A DNA stretch of 64,000 bases, taken from Theristus sp. LFF4_11. Taxonomy: Eukaryota; Nematoda; Chromadorea; Monhysterida; Xyalidae. The notes under the pieces are model-generated. The model was not told the DNA's origin and made no database searches. It was given only the letters and a program-made list of their open reading frames with translations. The stretch spans positions 1-64,000 of the forward strand of contig JASANC010003119.1 of the NCBI GenBank assembly GCA_030248135.1. The letters run 5' to 3'. The position numbers and the translations under genes were made by a program. Every line of letters starts with the position of its first letter. The stretch's first letter is position 1. Below are positions 52,301-62,323 of the stretch, piece by piece.

Positions 52301-55300
52301 AACAAAATGTTTGGCAGTGGTCGTCATATTTTCAGGTTATCGATCTGCAGTACAACGCGTTTTGTAATGTGCATGTGGGCCATCTCCTGTTCAATGCTTG
52401 TTGTTCATTTTATAGTTCAAAAAATTGTGCAAGCCTGATGTGCTAACAGAAAATGTTTCGCTTGAACACTCAATTTCTCTTTGTCACCGAACTGGTTGTT
52501 CTAAACCGGTTGACGTGTTCTTGGGATGCACAAAAGCGGGTTCAAAAACACGGGTTTCCGACAAAAAGACGAAAAAAATTCGGAACAGCAACTCCAAAAA
52601 GTTTTTTCTTCATTTCATGGAACAGACTCCGTAATACGAATCAAATATCACATTTGTGTTCGTGCGGTGCCGATCTGAGATGTAACCCCTCAACTGACTG
52701 GGCTATCGCACCACGCGCACACGACTGGTGTAAAGCGAATATACAGGGTGTCCCAAAAAACATAACAAAAGTAAATGGCTCGTGCGGCCGACTGGTTGCA
52801 CGTGAAGCCGTGAAATTTGAAACACTTTTAGAACTAAGGAACACATTTTGTGTGTTCAAATTTTATCCCGAAAATTTAGTTTTTCAATAATATTTCAGCT
52901 GAAATACGTAAAAACTGAAAAATCTCTAAATTCAGTTTTTTGACTCAAGAACAACATCATTGTCGTCATCGAGAATTTCATCTGGCAGTGGCACAAGTTC
53001 ATCGTCAGCTTCAACTTCACTGATGTCATCATGTTCATGCTCACGGTGGTTCAGTTTCATTTTTCTCGGCTGCTCAATGCGTTTTCCATTGTTCTCAATG
53101 AACGCCGACATTCAATGTTTGAAACTGATGATCACTTTCTGGTGCAGCAGCCGATCATCGGTGATTTTTTGCACACCGCTGTAGCGGTGGGCGCCGAAAA
53201 TGTCCCACAATATCCGTCAGATACCCCCCAAACGCAGAAGTCAAAGGCTTCATGTCCGGACTCCTCTCGGGCCATTCAATTCTTCCCATGCGGCCGATCC
53301 AGCGGTCACCGAACGACGCCGACAGCCACTCGCGCACTTGTTTCAATTTTCCTCATGACTTATGGGTTTGGGGCACCTAAAGGACATTGTGTACCGTTCG
53401 GCGCCCAACAGTTTCGACGATTTTAAAAGCAAAATTCGCAGTGGTGTGCAAAAAAATCAACGATGATCGGGCGCTGCACCAGAAAGTGCTCATCAGTTTC
53501 GAACAACGAATGTCGGCAATCATTGAGAACAACGAAAAAGACATTGAGCAGCTAAAAAAATGAAACTAAAGAGTCGAGAGGATAAACCTGATGACATCAG
53601 TAAAGACGAAGCTGAAGATGAACTTGCGCCACTGCCATTTGTGAATCTCGATGACGACAACGGTGTTTATCCTGAGTCAAAATGCTGAAGTTAGGTGATT
53701 TTTGAGTTTTTACGCATTTCTGCTGAAATATTGTTGAAAAAGTAGAATTTCGGGATAAAATTTGAACACACAAAATGTCTTCCTTATTTCTAAAAGTGTT
53801 TCAAATTTCACGGCTTCACGTGCAACCAGTCGGCCGCACGAGCCATTTACTTTTGTTATGTTTTTTGGGACACCCTGTACATATGTAGCCAAAAAAACAC
53901 ACCAGCCATATTTTGCAAGTGCAAATGGGTGCCTCCGTGCTATTTCACAGTCGGCAACAAGGTTGACCGTTCCGGTGTGCGCCACGCAACCTTTCGGCTG
54001 AATCAAAAAATGAATGACGATGGCAATTTTGGGCCAGTCACCAGCAAAGGGAAAGAGTCAAAAATCAATCAGAATTTGGCTCTGGCATCTTCAATCAGTG
54101 TTTTGCAAAACGAACACTTGAACAACACGTTTACTGTTTACAACAAGTATCACGCGCGTCAAAAGAGGGAGGAGGTGGCCATTTTTGCGTGCAGAACATG
54201 CATCCCTATTATGTGGGGCAAATAATGATCGCATGAACTGAATATTTGTCAAGACATGTTGCACTCACTGGATCAAATCATTCGTTAAAAGAAATGAAGT
54301 AATTCTATGTGAAGCAAGAAAAGCAGTTGTGTTTGAACCCGCTTTTGTGCATCCCAAGAACACGTCAACCGGTTTAGAACAACCAGTTCGGTGACAACGT
54401 GAAATTGAGTGTTCAAGCGAAACATTTTCTGTTAGCACATCAGGCTTGCACAATTTTTTGAACTATAAAATGAACAACAAGCATTGAACAGGAGATGGCC
54501 CACATGCACATTACAAAACGCGTTGTACTGCAAATCGATAACCTGAAAATATGACGACCACTGCCAAACATTTTGTTTCATTTTCTGGCCCGAACGTTTG
54601 CCAAAAACTGAAGTTAATCATTTTAAAACAAAATTGATGCAACATTTCACTTGTGTCAGTGCCTTCAACAACCTGAAAAAGGAAAACATTTTGTTTGGCC
54701 TTGGTGGCAAAGAAAACGACACAAACTTCGGGGCAAATATTGAGTTTTTGGCCAGAATATAGCCAAAATCAGGCTTCAATAAACCCAAATTACAGATGAG
54801 ATCACTTCAATTTTTCTCAGCGTTGAAAACAACCCAAAAAACTGACGTTTATGTGGTAAACTTGAACGTGGGGAGTGCAAATCCACCATCGCGCTGCTTT
54901 CACCCATAAAAATAAGGTTTCGCTTTTTAACAGACACACAAATGCTTATCAAATGATGATTTCGGCATCAAAAATATGCGTTTTCGCAAGCTCTATTCGA
55001 TGGCGTTTGAATTTTTGCATTTGGTTGCGGGAAACCAGAGTTTTGTACACTTGAACGCAGCAAGGTCGAAAAAATCCATTTTCGATGTACCCAACTTGTG
55101 GCGCAAAAAAGTGCTTTGGCTCTCTGAGCTCCGGAGAAACGAATGGTGCACTGAACCCCCCACCAACCAGTAGTGTTTCGCTATCATAGTCCCCCACTGC
55201 CGCAATTCCGTTATTTCAACTGACAGGCATTTTCCCGAATATTTGACCGTTTTTTGGGGGGTCGAAAATTTTGGTTTTTTGACTTTAGTAAACCAATCAA

Positions 55301-58186
55301 ACATTTTCAAAGTGTGGTTGCTATGCCAAAAAGATGCGCCTTGACAAGCTCTACAACCTGGTTTTTGAATTTTCTTGTTATCTTCAAGTATGCGCAAGTT
55401 ATGACTGTTTTTGTGAAAATTTCAGTTTTTGACCATGAATGTCAACCCGGCTTCAAACATTTGGCTGAAAACTGAGAAAATGTTCAAATCTGACCAAAAT
55501 AAGGGCAGCGGGCATGTTTTCTTGCGTAACTTAAAGGATCCTGAAAGTTTAAGCCAAATCCGTGACATAGCTTTCCGGAAATTTCCCGCTTCTTACACGA
55601 ACTGGCTCTTAATACACAAGTTTACGTTGATTGAATCTTTGTCCGTCGTGTCGGCACGCGTTTTCGGACGGAGTTTAAAAAGGGCCCCTGACAAAAGACC
55701 GTGCACGATCAAAACGTTCGAAACCAACCCAAGCTCAGTAACAAAAAAACTGAATTATAAATCTGATCTGAAATACCACAAAGTACCAGAATGTGTGGGT
55801 CGCTGTTGTCCTGGCCGCGGTGTTATAGGTTCTGATTGTGCATTTACCGCTACAGTTGGCCAGATTCAATGCAGCTTTGTGACGCAATTTCGCCAATGTC
55901 CGCATTTTTCACACCATTCTGCTGAATCGTTGATTGGCTGCACGCCTGAGACGCATTATTGAATTTGCAGATGTCTGCGACCGTGTGCAAAGAGAAATGG
56001 TCGATCCGTGGCGACTTCTGGCTGCAAGACGGACACGAGCACGAGGTGAAGGCAGCGAGGCAGCTGATGACGCTGATGCTGAAACGCTATCACAAACAGC
56101 ACGACGGTCGCCTGCCACGACGCATCATTGTCTATCGCGATGGTGTCTCCGAGACCAACTATGAATCGGTCGGTTGCTGTGGTTGTTTTGGTCGTTTCAG
56201 TCGCATTTGGCTCTTAATTTAGCAAAGGTATCCGAAGCAGTCAAAAGTTTTGACTACCATTTAAACACCTGATAGTTATTTGTTCATGTGGCTCTGTTTT
56301 GTTGAATGGACATCAAAAAAGTAGTTTTTTTGGCTGATCAACAGCATTCTAGTAGTAGTAGTATTTCAGTATAACAACAGTAGTATTATAGATAGAAGAG
56401 AACCGTTGAATATTTCTGGCTGGAAAATTAGTGGAAACCTAATTTGAACGTTGCTTTTGGAATGCTGTGACGATTGATGAGCCTACAGTGTCTCTCACAA
56501 CCACAGATTCTGACGCGCGAACTGGCCCGTCTGAAGCAGGCGTGCATGGAGAATGGCTGCGGCGACGCAAAGTTCACAGTGATCGCGTCGACGAAGAAAC
56601 ACGATTTGCGGCTGTTCTTGGACCCGGTGCCGGTCGACAACCGAAACAAACAAGTGAACATTCCGTGCGGCACGGTCGCCGACACGGACGTCACCGGTGT
56701 CGACTTTCAGTTCTACCTGTGCTCGCACCACGCGCCGCAGGTCGGTCGGATTCGATCAGGCGCTCAGTTTCACACGTTTCTCCAAGCCAGTCACTTGGTT
56801 ACGGCAGAGCAACGTAAACTTGGAATGAAGAAATGGAATCGAGCGAGTTGGTGTGGAAGAAAGACATCATCTGCAAATGGGTTTTTGATCGCACAAACCC
56901 CCTTACGTATTTCACACAAATGTTACCGAGTTTACTGGGTTGTGCACACTTTTTAGGGCACAGCGAAAGCGGTCAAGTATACCGTGGTGAAGGACGAAAA
57001 TGGATTCTCGCAGAATGAATTGCAGGTGACTGATTAATTCACTGCTGGCTTCGGCATTGCTACTTGCAAGTTGCAACAATGCCACAGTTTGCCATAATGA
57101 CAGGTGCTGACGTTCCTACTTGCGCACGGCCATCAGATCATCACGAAGACCGTCTCATTGCCCGCACCGGTCATGGTCGCCAGGGGCATGGCACAACGGG
57201 GCCGATCGCTCTACAAGGCGCACCAGTGAGCTTGTTTCTGCGCGTTTAGCTTAGCTACACCCGGAACTGGGGTAGCTGCGCCCAGGCTGTTTCGTCCCAC
57301 CCCAATTTTTTTGTTGCCACCTCAGGTGCTGAAACCGTGGCTTAATTCAAAAATCTTATTTAGAAGTTTGACCGACGTTTCTGTTGTGCCCTAAACGCGT
57401 ATGCCATGGGCTTGATTTCTTTAATAATTTAAATTTAAACGAAGTCGCAAAAAAATTGAAACCCTGTTACAAATGCAAACAAGGTCGCTGAGTATTACTC
57501 CGCACCCTAAAAATGGCCTCTATAAAGGAAGAAAAGGGAAAAATTAAAAAAATCGGAAACTAGTCAAAACAATCTGAAAACTGTACCAGTAAGTACAAAT
57601 CGAGGTTGCTGAGTCCGAATACCATGTTTATTTTGCCATACAAATTACTCCGCACTTTAAAAACGGCCTCTATAATGATGAAAGGGGAGAAAATTTTTAA
57701 AAAATCAGAGACGAAAAGGGAAAAAATTGAAAATTTCCGGAAACTGGCCAAAAATGTGAAAATCTGAAAATTGTAACATAAATACAAATCGAGACCAAAG
57801 AAATCTAAAAACTACGCTATAAATGCAAATCAAGGTCGCTCAGTGAGAATAGAATGGTCATTTTGTCATTCTGCACCCTAAAAACGGTTTCATAGGAATG
57901 AAAAGAGACATGACATACCAAAAAGTCTGAAAACTATTCACACATATTTGAAAAAAATAAATAGTTTGTAAAACAAGCCAACACGTAAACAGAAATAAAA
58001 CTTGCTTTTACCAGCCTTTGAAACACTGGATACAGCTGGAAATTTACATTTACATTTTGCAGATCGATGACCGACGCTCAGTCGTCGGTTGGCGGTGAAT
58101 CGGGTGATCGTGAAATCGACTGGGATGAGATGACAAAGAAACAACGTGTGCATGAGCAGATGGCTGAGAAGGCGTACTGGGCGTAG
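46371..58186 (+). CDS. Argonaute protein with slicer-type DEDH residues
   Basis: Twenty exons, continuous frame: 46371-46611, 46711-46893, 46977-47179, 47468-47605, 47743-47930, 48289-48443, 48598-48729, 48810-48909, 48997-49068, 49154-49298, 49559-49691, 49810-49993, 50120-50307, 50502-50673, 51039-51165, 55971-56168, 56507-56740, 56957-57025, 57104-57225, 58063-58186; about 1035 residues. Residues 1-141 are Ser/Arg/Glu-rich and disordered; then the N domain (RKPVTIYMYEIAIEAQ), PAZ (about 390-510, with YFDRQYRIRLKFPNLPLLV), MID (about 565-730, with LGGLNYVI) and PIWI. Catalytic positions: Asp-762 (GYDVSHP), a Glu near 810-812 (GHEHE), Asp-844 (YRDGVSE), His-927 (YLCSHH); so cleavage activity is plausible. 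The C-terminus is YWA, like the usual YFA. It binds small RNAs for target silencing; nematode subfamily (AGO, CSR-1-like, WAGO) is unresolved. Intron 15 contains a 4.35 kb palindrome. Confidence 0.92.
51255..55612. mobile_element. 4.35 kb fold-back element with ~1.3 kb arms in the Argonaute intron
   Basis: 51259 to about 52548 is the near-perfect reverse complement of about 54336-55608; small indels are the main differences (for example an 11-base insert near 51293). TTAA occurs immediately outside both ends (51255-51258 and 55609-55612), as a duplicated target site of piggyBac-like or other TTAA-targeting elements. The arms show mirror-image frames (51480-51884 plus, 54993-55397 minus) with no recognisable domain. 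The ~1.8 kb spacer holds a second palindromic element (52742-53879) and a unique plus-strand frame (about 53929-54225, ending MWGK). All of it lies within intron 15 (51166-55970). Confidence 0.9.
52742..53879. mobile_element. Mariner/Tc1-like element, rearranged into a palindrome, transposase fragments
   Basis: Ends TACAGGGTGTCCCAAAAAAC and its reverse complement (53860-53879) are flanked by TA, as expected of Tc1/mariner. Arms of about 150 bases pair closely and similarity continues inward: the reverse complement of about 52930-53170 resembles 53455-53690, both encoding the same transposase C-terminal piece (LLHQKVIISF / VLISFEQRMSAIIENN, then an acidic tail). The minus frame 53346-53155 has RIEWPERSPDMKPL, the WPxRSPDxxPL motif of the DDE transposase third catalytic block. 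Stops and inversion leave no intact transposase. Confidence 0.85.
57460..57900. repeat. Tandem repeat of a 130-150 base unit in the last Argonaute intron
   Basis: About four diverged copies of a unit containing 'aaatcgaggt.gctgagt', 'atgtttattttgcca' and 'actccgcaccctaaaaatggcctctata'. It matches the unit at 38580-38860, about 19 kb away. Confidence 0.75.
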
Positions 58187-58192
58187 AAGGCA

Positions 58193-59710
58193 TTACTTTG
58201 GGGCGCTCTTTACTTTTACGTGGCCCAACGCAAAATGAATGGCCCATCGCAAAATGAATGGCCCATCGCAAAATGAATGGCCCATCGCAAAATGAATGGC
58301 CCATCGCAAAATGAATGGCCCATCGCAAAATGAATGGCCCATCGCAAAATGAATGGCCCATCGCAAAATGAGTGGCCCATCGCAAAATGAGTGGCCCATC
58401 GCAAAATGAGTGGCCCATCGCAAAATGAGTGGCCCATCGCAAAATGAGTGGCCCATCGCAAAATGAGTGGCCCATCGCAAAATGAGTGGCCCATCGCAAA
58501 ATGAATGGCCCATCGCAAAATGAATGGCCCATCGCAAAATGAATGGCCCATCGCAAAATGAATGGCCCATCGCAAAATGAATGGCCCATCGCAAAATGAA
58601 TGGCCCATCGCAAAATGAGTGGCCCATCGCAAAATGGGTGGCCCATCGCAAAATGAGTGGCCCATCGCAAAATGAGTGGCCCATCGCAAAATGAGTGGCC
58701 CATCGCAAAATGAGTGGCCCATCGCAAAATGAGTGGCCCATCGCAAAATGAGTGGCCCATCGCAAAATGAGTGGCCCATCGCAAAATGAATGGCCCATCG
58801 CAAAATGAATGGCCCATCGCAAAATGAATGGCCCATCGCAAAATGAATGGCCCATCGCAAAATGAATGGCCCATCGCAAAATGAATGGCCCATCGCAAAA
58901 TGAATGGCCCATCGCAAAATGAGTGGCCCATCGCAAAATGGGTGGCCCATCGCAAAATGAGTGGCCCATCGCAAAATGAGTGGCCCATCGCAAAATGAGT
59001 GGCCCATCGCAAAATGAATGGCCCATCGCAAAATGAATGGCCCATCGCAAAATGAATGGCCCATCGCAAAATGAATGGCCCATCGCAAAATGAATGGCCC
59101 ATCGCAAAATGAATGGCCCATCGCAAAATGAATGGCCCATCGCAAAATGAGTGGCCCATCGCAAAATGAGTGGCCCATCGCAAAATGAGTGGCCCATCGC
59201 AAAATGAGTGGCCCATCGCAAAATGAGTGGCCCATCGCAAAATGAATGGCCCATCGCAAAATGAATGGCCCATCGCAAAATGAGTGGCCCATCGCAAAAT
59301 GAGTAGGTTCCAAATCCTAAACCTAATCCTAATCATAAGCGAAGCCTTTTGGTTAAGGTGAAAATGTTGCTTGCAATGAGTCATTGTAGGTTCCTAATCC
59401 TAAACCTAAGCCAGGCCTTTTTGATAAGGTGAACCTTATCAAAAAGGCTTGGCTTAGGATTAGGTTTAGGAACCTACGACTCATTGCAAGCAACATTTTT
59501 CACCTTATCCAAAAGGCTTGGCTTTGGATTAGGAACCTACAACGACTCATTGCAAGCAACCTCAGATCAAAAATCACTTTTAAGAATGTATACAAATCGT
59601 TGGGCCATTCATTTTGTGTTGGGCCACTTATTTTGTGTAGGGCCATTCATTTTGCGATGGGCCATTCATTTTGTCTTGGGCCACGCATTAGTAAAGAGCG
59701 CCTTACTTTG
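58193..59710. mobile_element. hAT-like palindromic element inserted at the 3' end of the Argonaute gene
   Basis: The left end GGCGCTCTTTACT (58202) matches the reverse complement of the right end (59702). The 8-base sequence TTACTTTG flanks both ends (58193-58200 and 59703-59710), the target-duplication length of hAT transposons. The element folds around about 59430, where 'aagcc..gcctttttgataaggt' meets its reverse complement. The right arm has four to five copies of the 19-base motif, the left arm 57. It begins six bases after the Argonaute stop codon, so it forms the 3' untranslated region; the first good AATAAA beyond it is at about 59907. Confidence 0.85.
58222..59304. repeat. 57-copy satellite of a 19-base unit with higher-order structure
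   Basis: Unit: ggcccatcgcaaaatgaat. The units vary almost only at one position, giving ..gaat (A), ..gagt (G) or ..gggt (W). In order the array reads A7 G7 A6 G W G7 A7 G W G3 A7 G5 A2 G2. Runs of about seven, and the repeated 'G W' marker at the A-to-G change, suggest duplication of blocks of about 14 units (266 bases). All three minus frames are open only because the unit has no stop in any of them. Confidence 0.96.
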
Positions 59711-59980
59711 ATAGTACAAAAAATGCATTTTTTTAGCATTTGTGTTTGTGTTAGACTTTTGTTAGCATTAGACTTTTGTGTTTCGTTATTTTTTTGGCAT
59801 TTCAGATTTTTGGTTGTTGTTGATCGTTTGAACGAAAAACCCATCCATCTTTCGGGCATCTTGGTTTTGAATTCTCGGTGTTTTGCATGTATGCACGAGT
59901 AATTAAAATAAAAACTTTGACAACCGGCTAAACCAATTTTCACAACCCATTTTCTGCAACGAATTGTTGTGAACGTGCGT

Positions 59981-60406
59981 CATATAAGTCTCGCTCAGTT
60001 TCTGAGCAATCGACCTGGAGCAATCGACCTGGAACGTAAACCAAGCTTATAAAACAGACATGCACCATCAACGCTAGCAATCATTTTTATCAGACGAGTT
60101 TACACACAGATCAGCGCACACGACTGAGAGGACATGGAAACAAGTGAAACTGCATTTCAAAGTTGAGCAAACTTCGGTTTACTGGAAAGACACTGTGTAC
60201 ATAATTCAATTGAATGACCTGACCCGTATTACCAACAAGCAGCATACTGCATTAAATCTGAATCTCTTCAACAGCAATGCCAGCGCCGCAGACCACAGCT
60301 TTTAGTTTCTGTTTGTCTTCTGTCGTTTCAACCAGAAATGCGGCCGGATCCGCGCATGAAGTCCGCAAACATCGGTGATAGTTCAGTCGCACGTCACAGC
60401 CGGCAG
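59981..60406 (-). pseudogene. Inverted fragment of the WDR6 3' end
   Basis: Near-perfect reverse complement of 45756-46166. It carries the last ~150 bases of the WDR6 coding exon (60254 to about 60406, minus strand, with the stop at 60254-60252) and the downstream sequence, but none of the upstream exons. A 14-base internal duplication (GAGCAATCGACCTG) near 60003-60031 distinguishes it from the source copy. It is a truncated, non-functional copy. Confidence 0.9.
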
Positions 60407-60581
60407 TGATTATGAACATCAATCAGTGCGATCACCGAGTCAAATGCAGCTGGTTGCAGCAATCAAATTCGCAAACCCAGGAACGATAATTTATCGCCGT
60501 GATGCAAATCGAACGAATCAAACGATTGACAAAATTGGAACCGGACAAATCTTCTGGCCGGAATTTAGCGATCCGCAATAG
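60396..60581 (+). CDS. Possible orphan coding exon next to the duplication breakpoint
   Basis: A plus-strand open frame directly abutting the WDR6 fragment reads SDYEHQSVRSPSQ ... FANPGTIIYRRDANR ... GQIFWPEFSDPQ and ends in TAG at 60579-60581. Its composition is balanced and protein-like, unlike surrounding frames. No family was recognised and no upstream exon was found; it may be the last exon of a gene broken by the rearrangement, or chance. Confidence 0.22.
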   Translation, partial: TAGSDYEHQSVRSPSQMQLVAAIKFANPGTIIYRRDANRTNQTIDKIGTGQIFWPEFSDPQ

Positions 60582-62323
60582 TACATCAATTTACGGCATT
60601 GTGCTTTTTGGGGTCACAGGAGTAGTTTGCTAAACAAAAGATTTTCTTTGATGGTGTTCATGAACTTATTGCTTTGAATTATTTTTTGCTTTCTGTAGAA
60701 CTGATAAATTGATTTTCAAGGATGTGCGCTCTGAAGTTTGTTGTAGCGTTCTGTCACTCAGTACAGCAATACACGTTTCATTTGTTTTCACTGGTTCGTG
60801 CGGTTTCTGTTTTTTAATGACTGTGTATTCTCGATGGCTTTTTCAGAAAGGCGGCACTTTTGGCCAGTTTGCTGTGTGCAGATGTTTCTTATGAATCAAA
60901 ACTTTTATTGTAACACGTTTGCGGAAGTAAATTGCTTGAATTTGAAATTTGTCAACGGAAAGAACCATTCTGTTTGGTCGTTGAGGTTGAACCGAGCTTT
61001 TCGAATAAAGTCGGTTGTGTTGTTGTGACGTATTTGTGTTCCATCAAATGTTCTTATGAAGTCACTTTCTTATCAATGACGAGATCAATGTGAGCAACGG
61101 ATTTTATGACACATTTATGAAAACGAAAACAGCCGCCGACAACCGTAACCATGTTTTCATACAGAAGTTTTGATTCATTTTGCACGATTTCTGTATCCGT
61201 TTTGTGAGTCACGTCACGCAGTTTTGCATGCAATTGCTCCAATTGTTTTTATCCCGTGTGTCACACACACACACACTGCTCACTTTCAGGTTGCGTTGCT
61301 TTGTCACAGTTGTGAAAAGCGCAATCAAGATCAGCGCACGCCAATCACACGACGGATAACACGCGTTATCACATTATTTGCTTTTTAACAGAGTGTTGCC
61401 AGTGTTTTTTTTCAAAACGGCCCCGATGGTTGTAATTGGAATTGCACGTACTGGTCTCTGGTCATCGTTGCGGGATTGATGGGCTTTTGTTTTTGTGGGT
61501 GACCAAACAGAACTGTGTGGTCTCATTTATTTCAGTTGATTCTGTTACCGCATCACTTAACTGCAAAGATCGATGGATTTTTTTAAACTGCAGATATCTG
61601 GAACTGAAACAGCCCCCCTGTATGAATACATGATGTGAATCGTGATCAATTTCACTGCTGTCGTAACAACGAACAAATCATTTTTCCGCTTGTTCAAAGC
61701 GAAAGTTTTTCCTATCAACCGATGATGCGGCCTATCAATCTAAAAACAGAAACACAGAAATAAAATGTGACCCTGGAAAATAGGTGGAAGAACTGTTGAT
61801 CTTTTTCGGGTTAACGGCATCGAAACAGTTAAACGAATCTATCTATTGTGGAATCTATCCGACATTTGTGTAACTACGTTTCGGTGTTTTTGTCCATTTG
61901 ATTTTTATGTTCAAGATTTCGCCGTTTTTTCTCCAGCGCAGTGTTTTCGTCGATTCGATTTACCGTCTTGCGTAAAATTTTGTCACATAAGACGCTTTTT
62001 CGGCATTGCAAAATTCTCATTTGATTTTCTCAAGGTTTGTGATGTTGATTTGTTGATTGTTTTTGTTATGTCACGACAGTGAGTGCTGGTCGAAACTTTA
62101 TTATACCTGTCCTTTGTTTCCTTTTTCACCCGTTCTTGGAGCGATGAAAATCATGTATTATTTTGTTCGTATCATTGGACTGAAAAGCGTCAAAAGGGTC
62201 ACATTCGGGTCGGACAGAAAACAAGCTGTTCGTTGTTTCAATCGAGTCGGACCTGATTTTGTCCCTTCAAGATTTCAGACTGCAACTTTTCTGCCAAATT
62301 TCAAACTTGCTGGTTCCTGGAAG
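60582..62323. other. Intergenic, no gene recognised
   Basis: Short frames only (for example 60709-60894, 61436-61633, 61846-62082) without recognisable motifs. A (CA)n stretch lies near 61262-61276. The promoter of the collagen gene should lie toward the right end. Confidence 0.4.

Noticed and set aside
58222..59304. CRISPR array
   Set aside because: The repeats are directly adjacent with no unique spacers, and the genome is eukaryotic.
58050..59384. 444-residue minus-strand frame of repeated FAMGHSFCDGP/ILRWA
   Set aside because: It is the 19-base satellite read through. All three minus frames are open because the unit lacks stops, so openness carries no coding signal, and the tandem units differ by single bases only.
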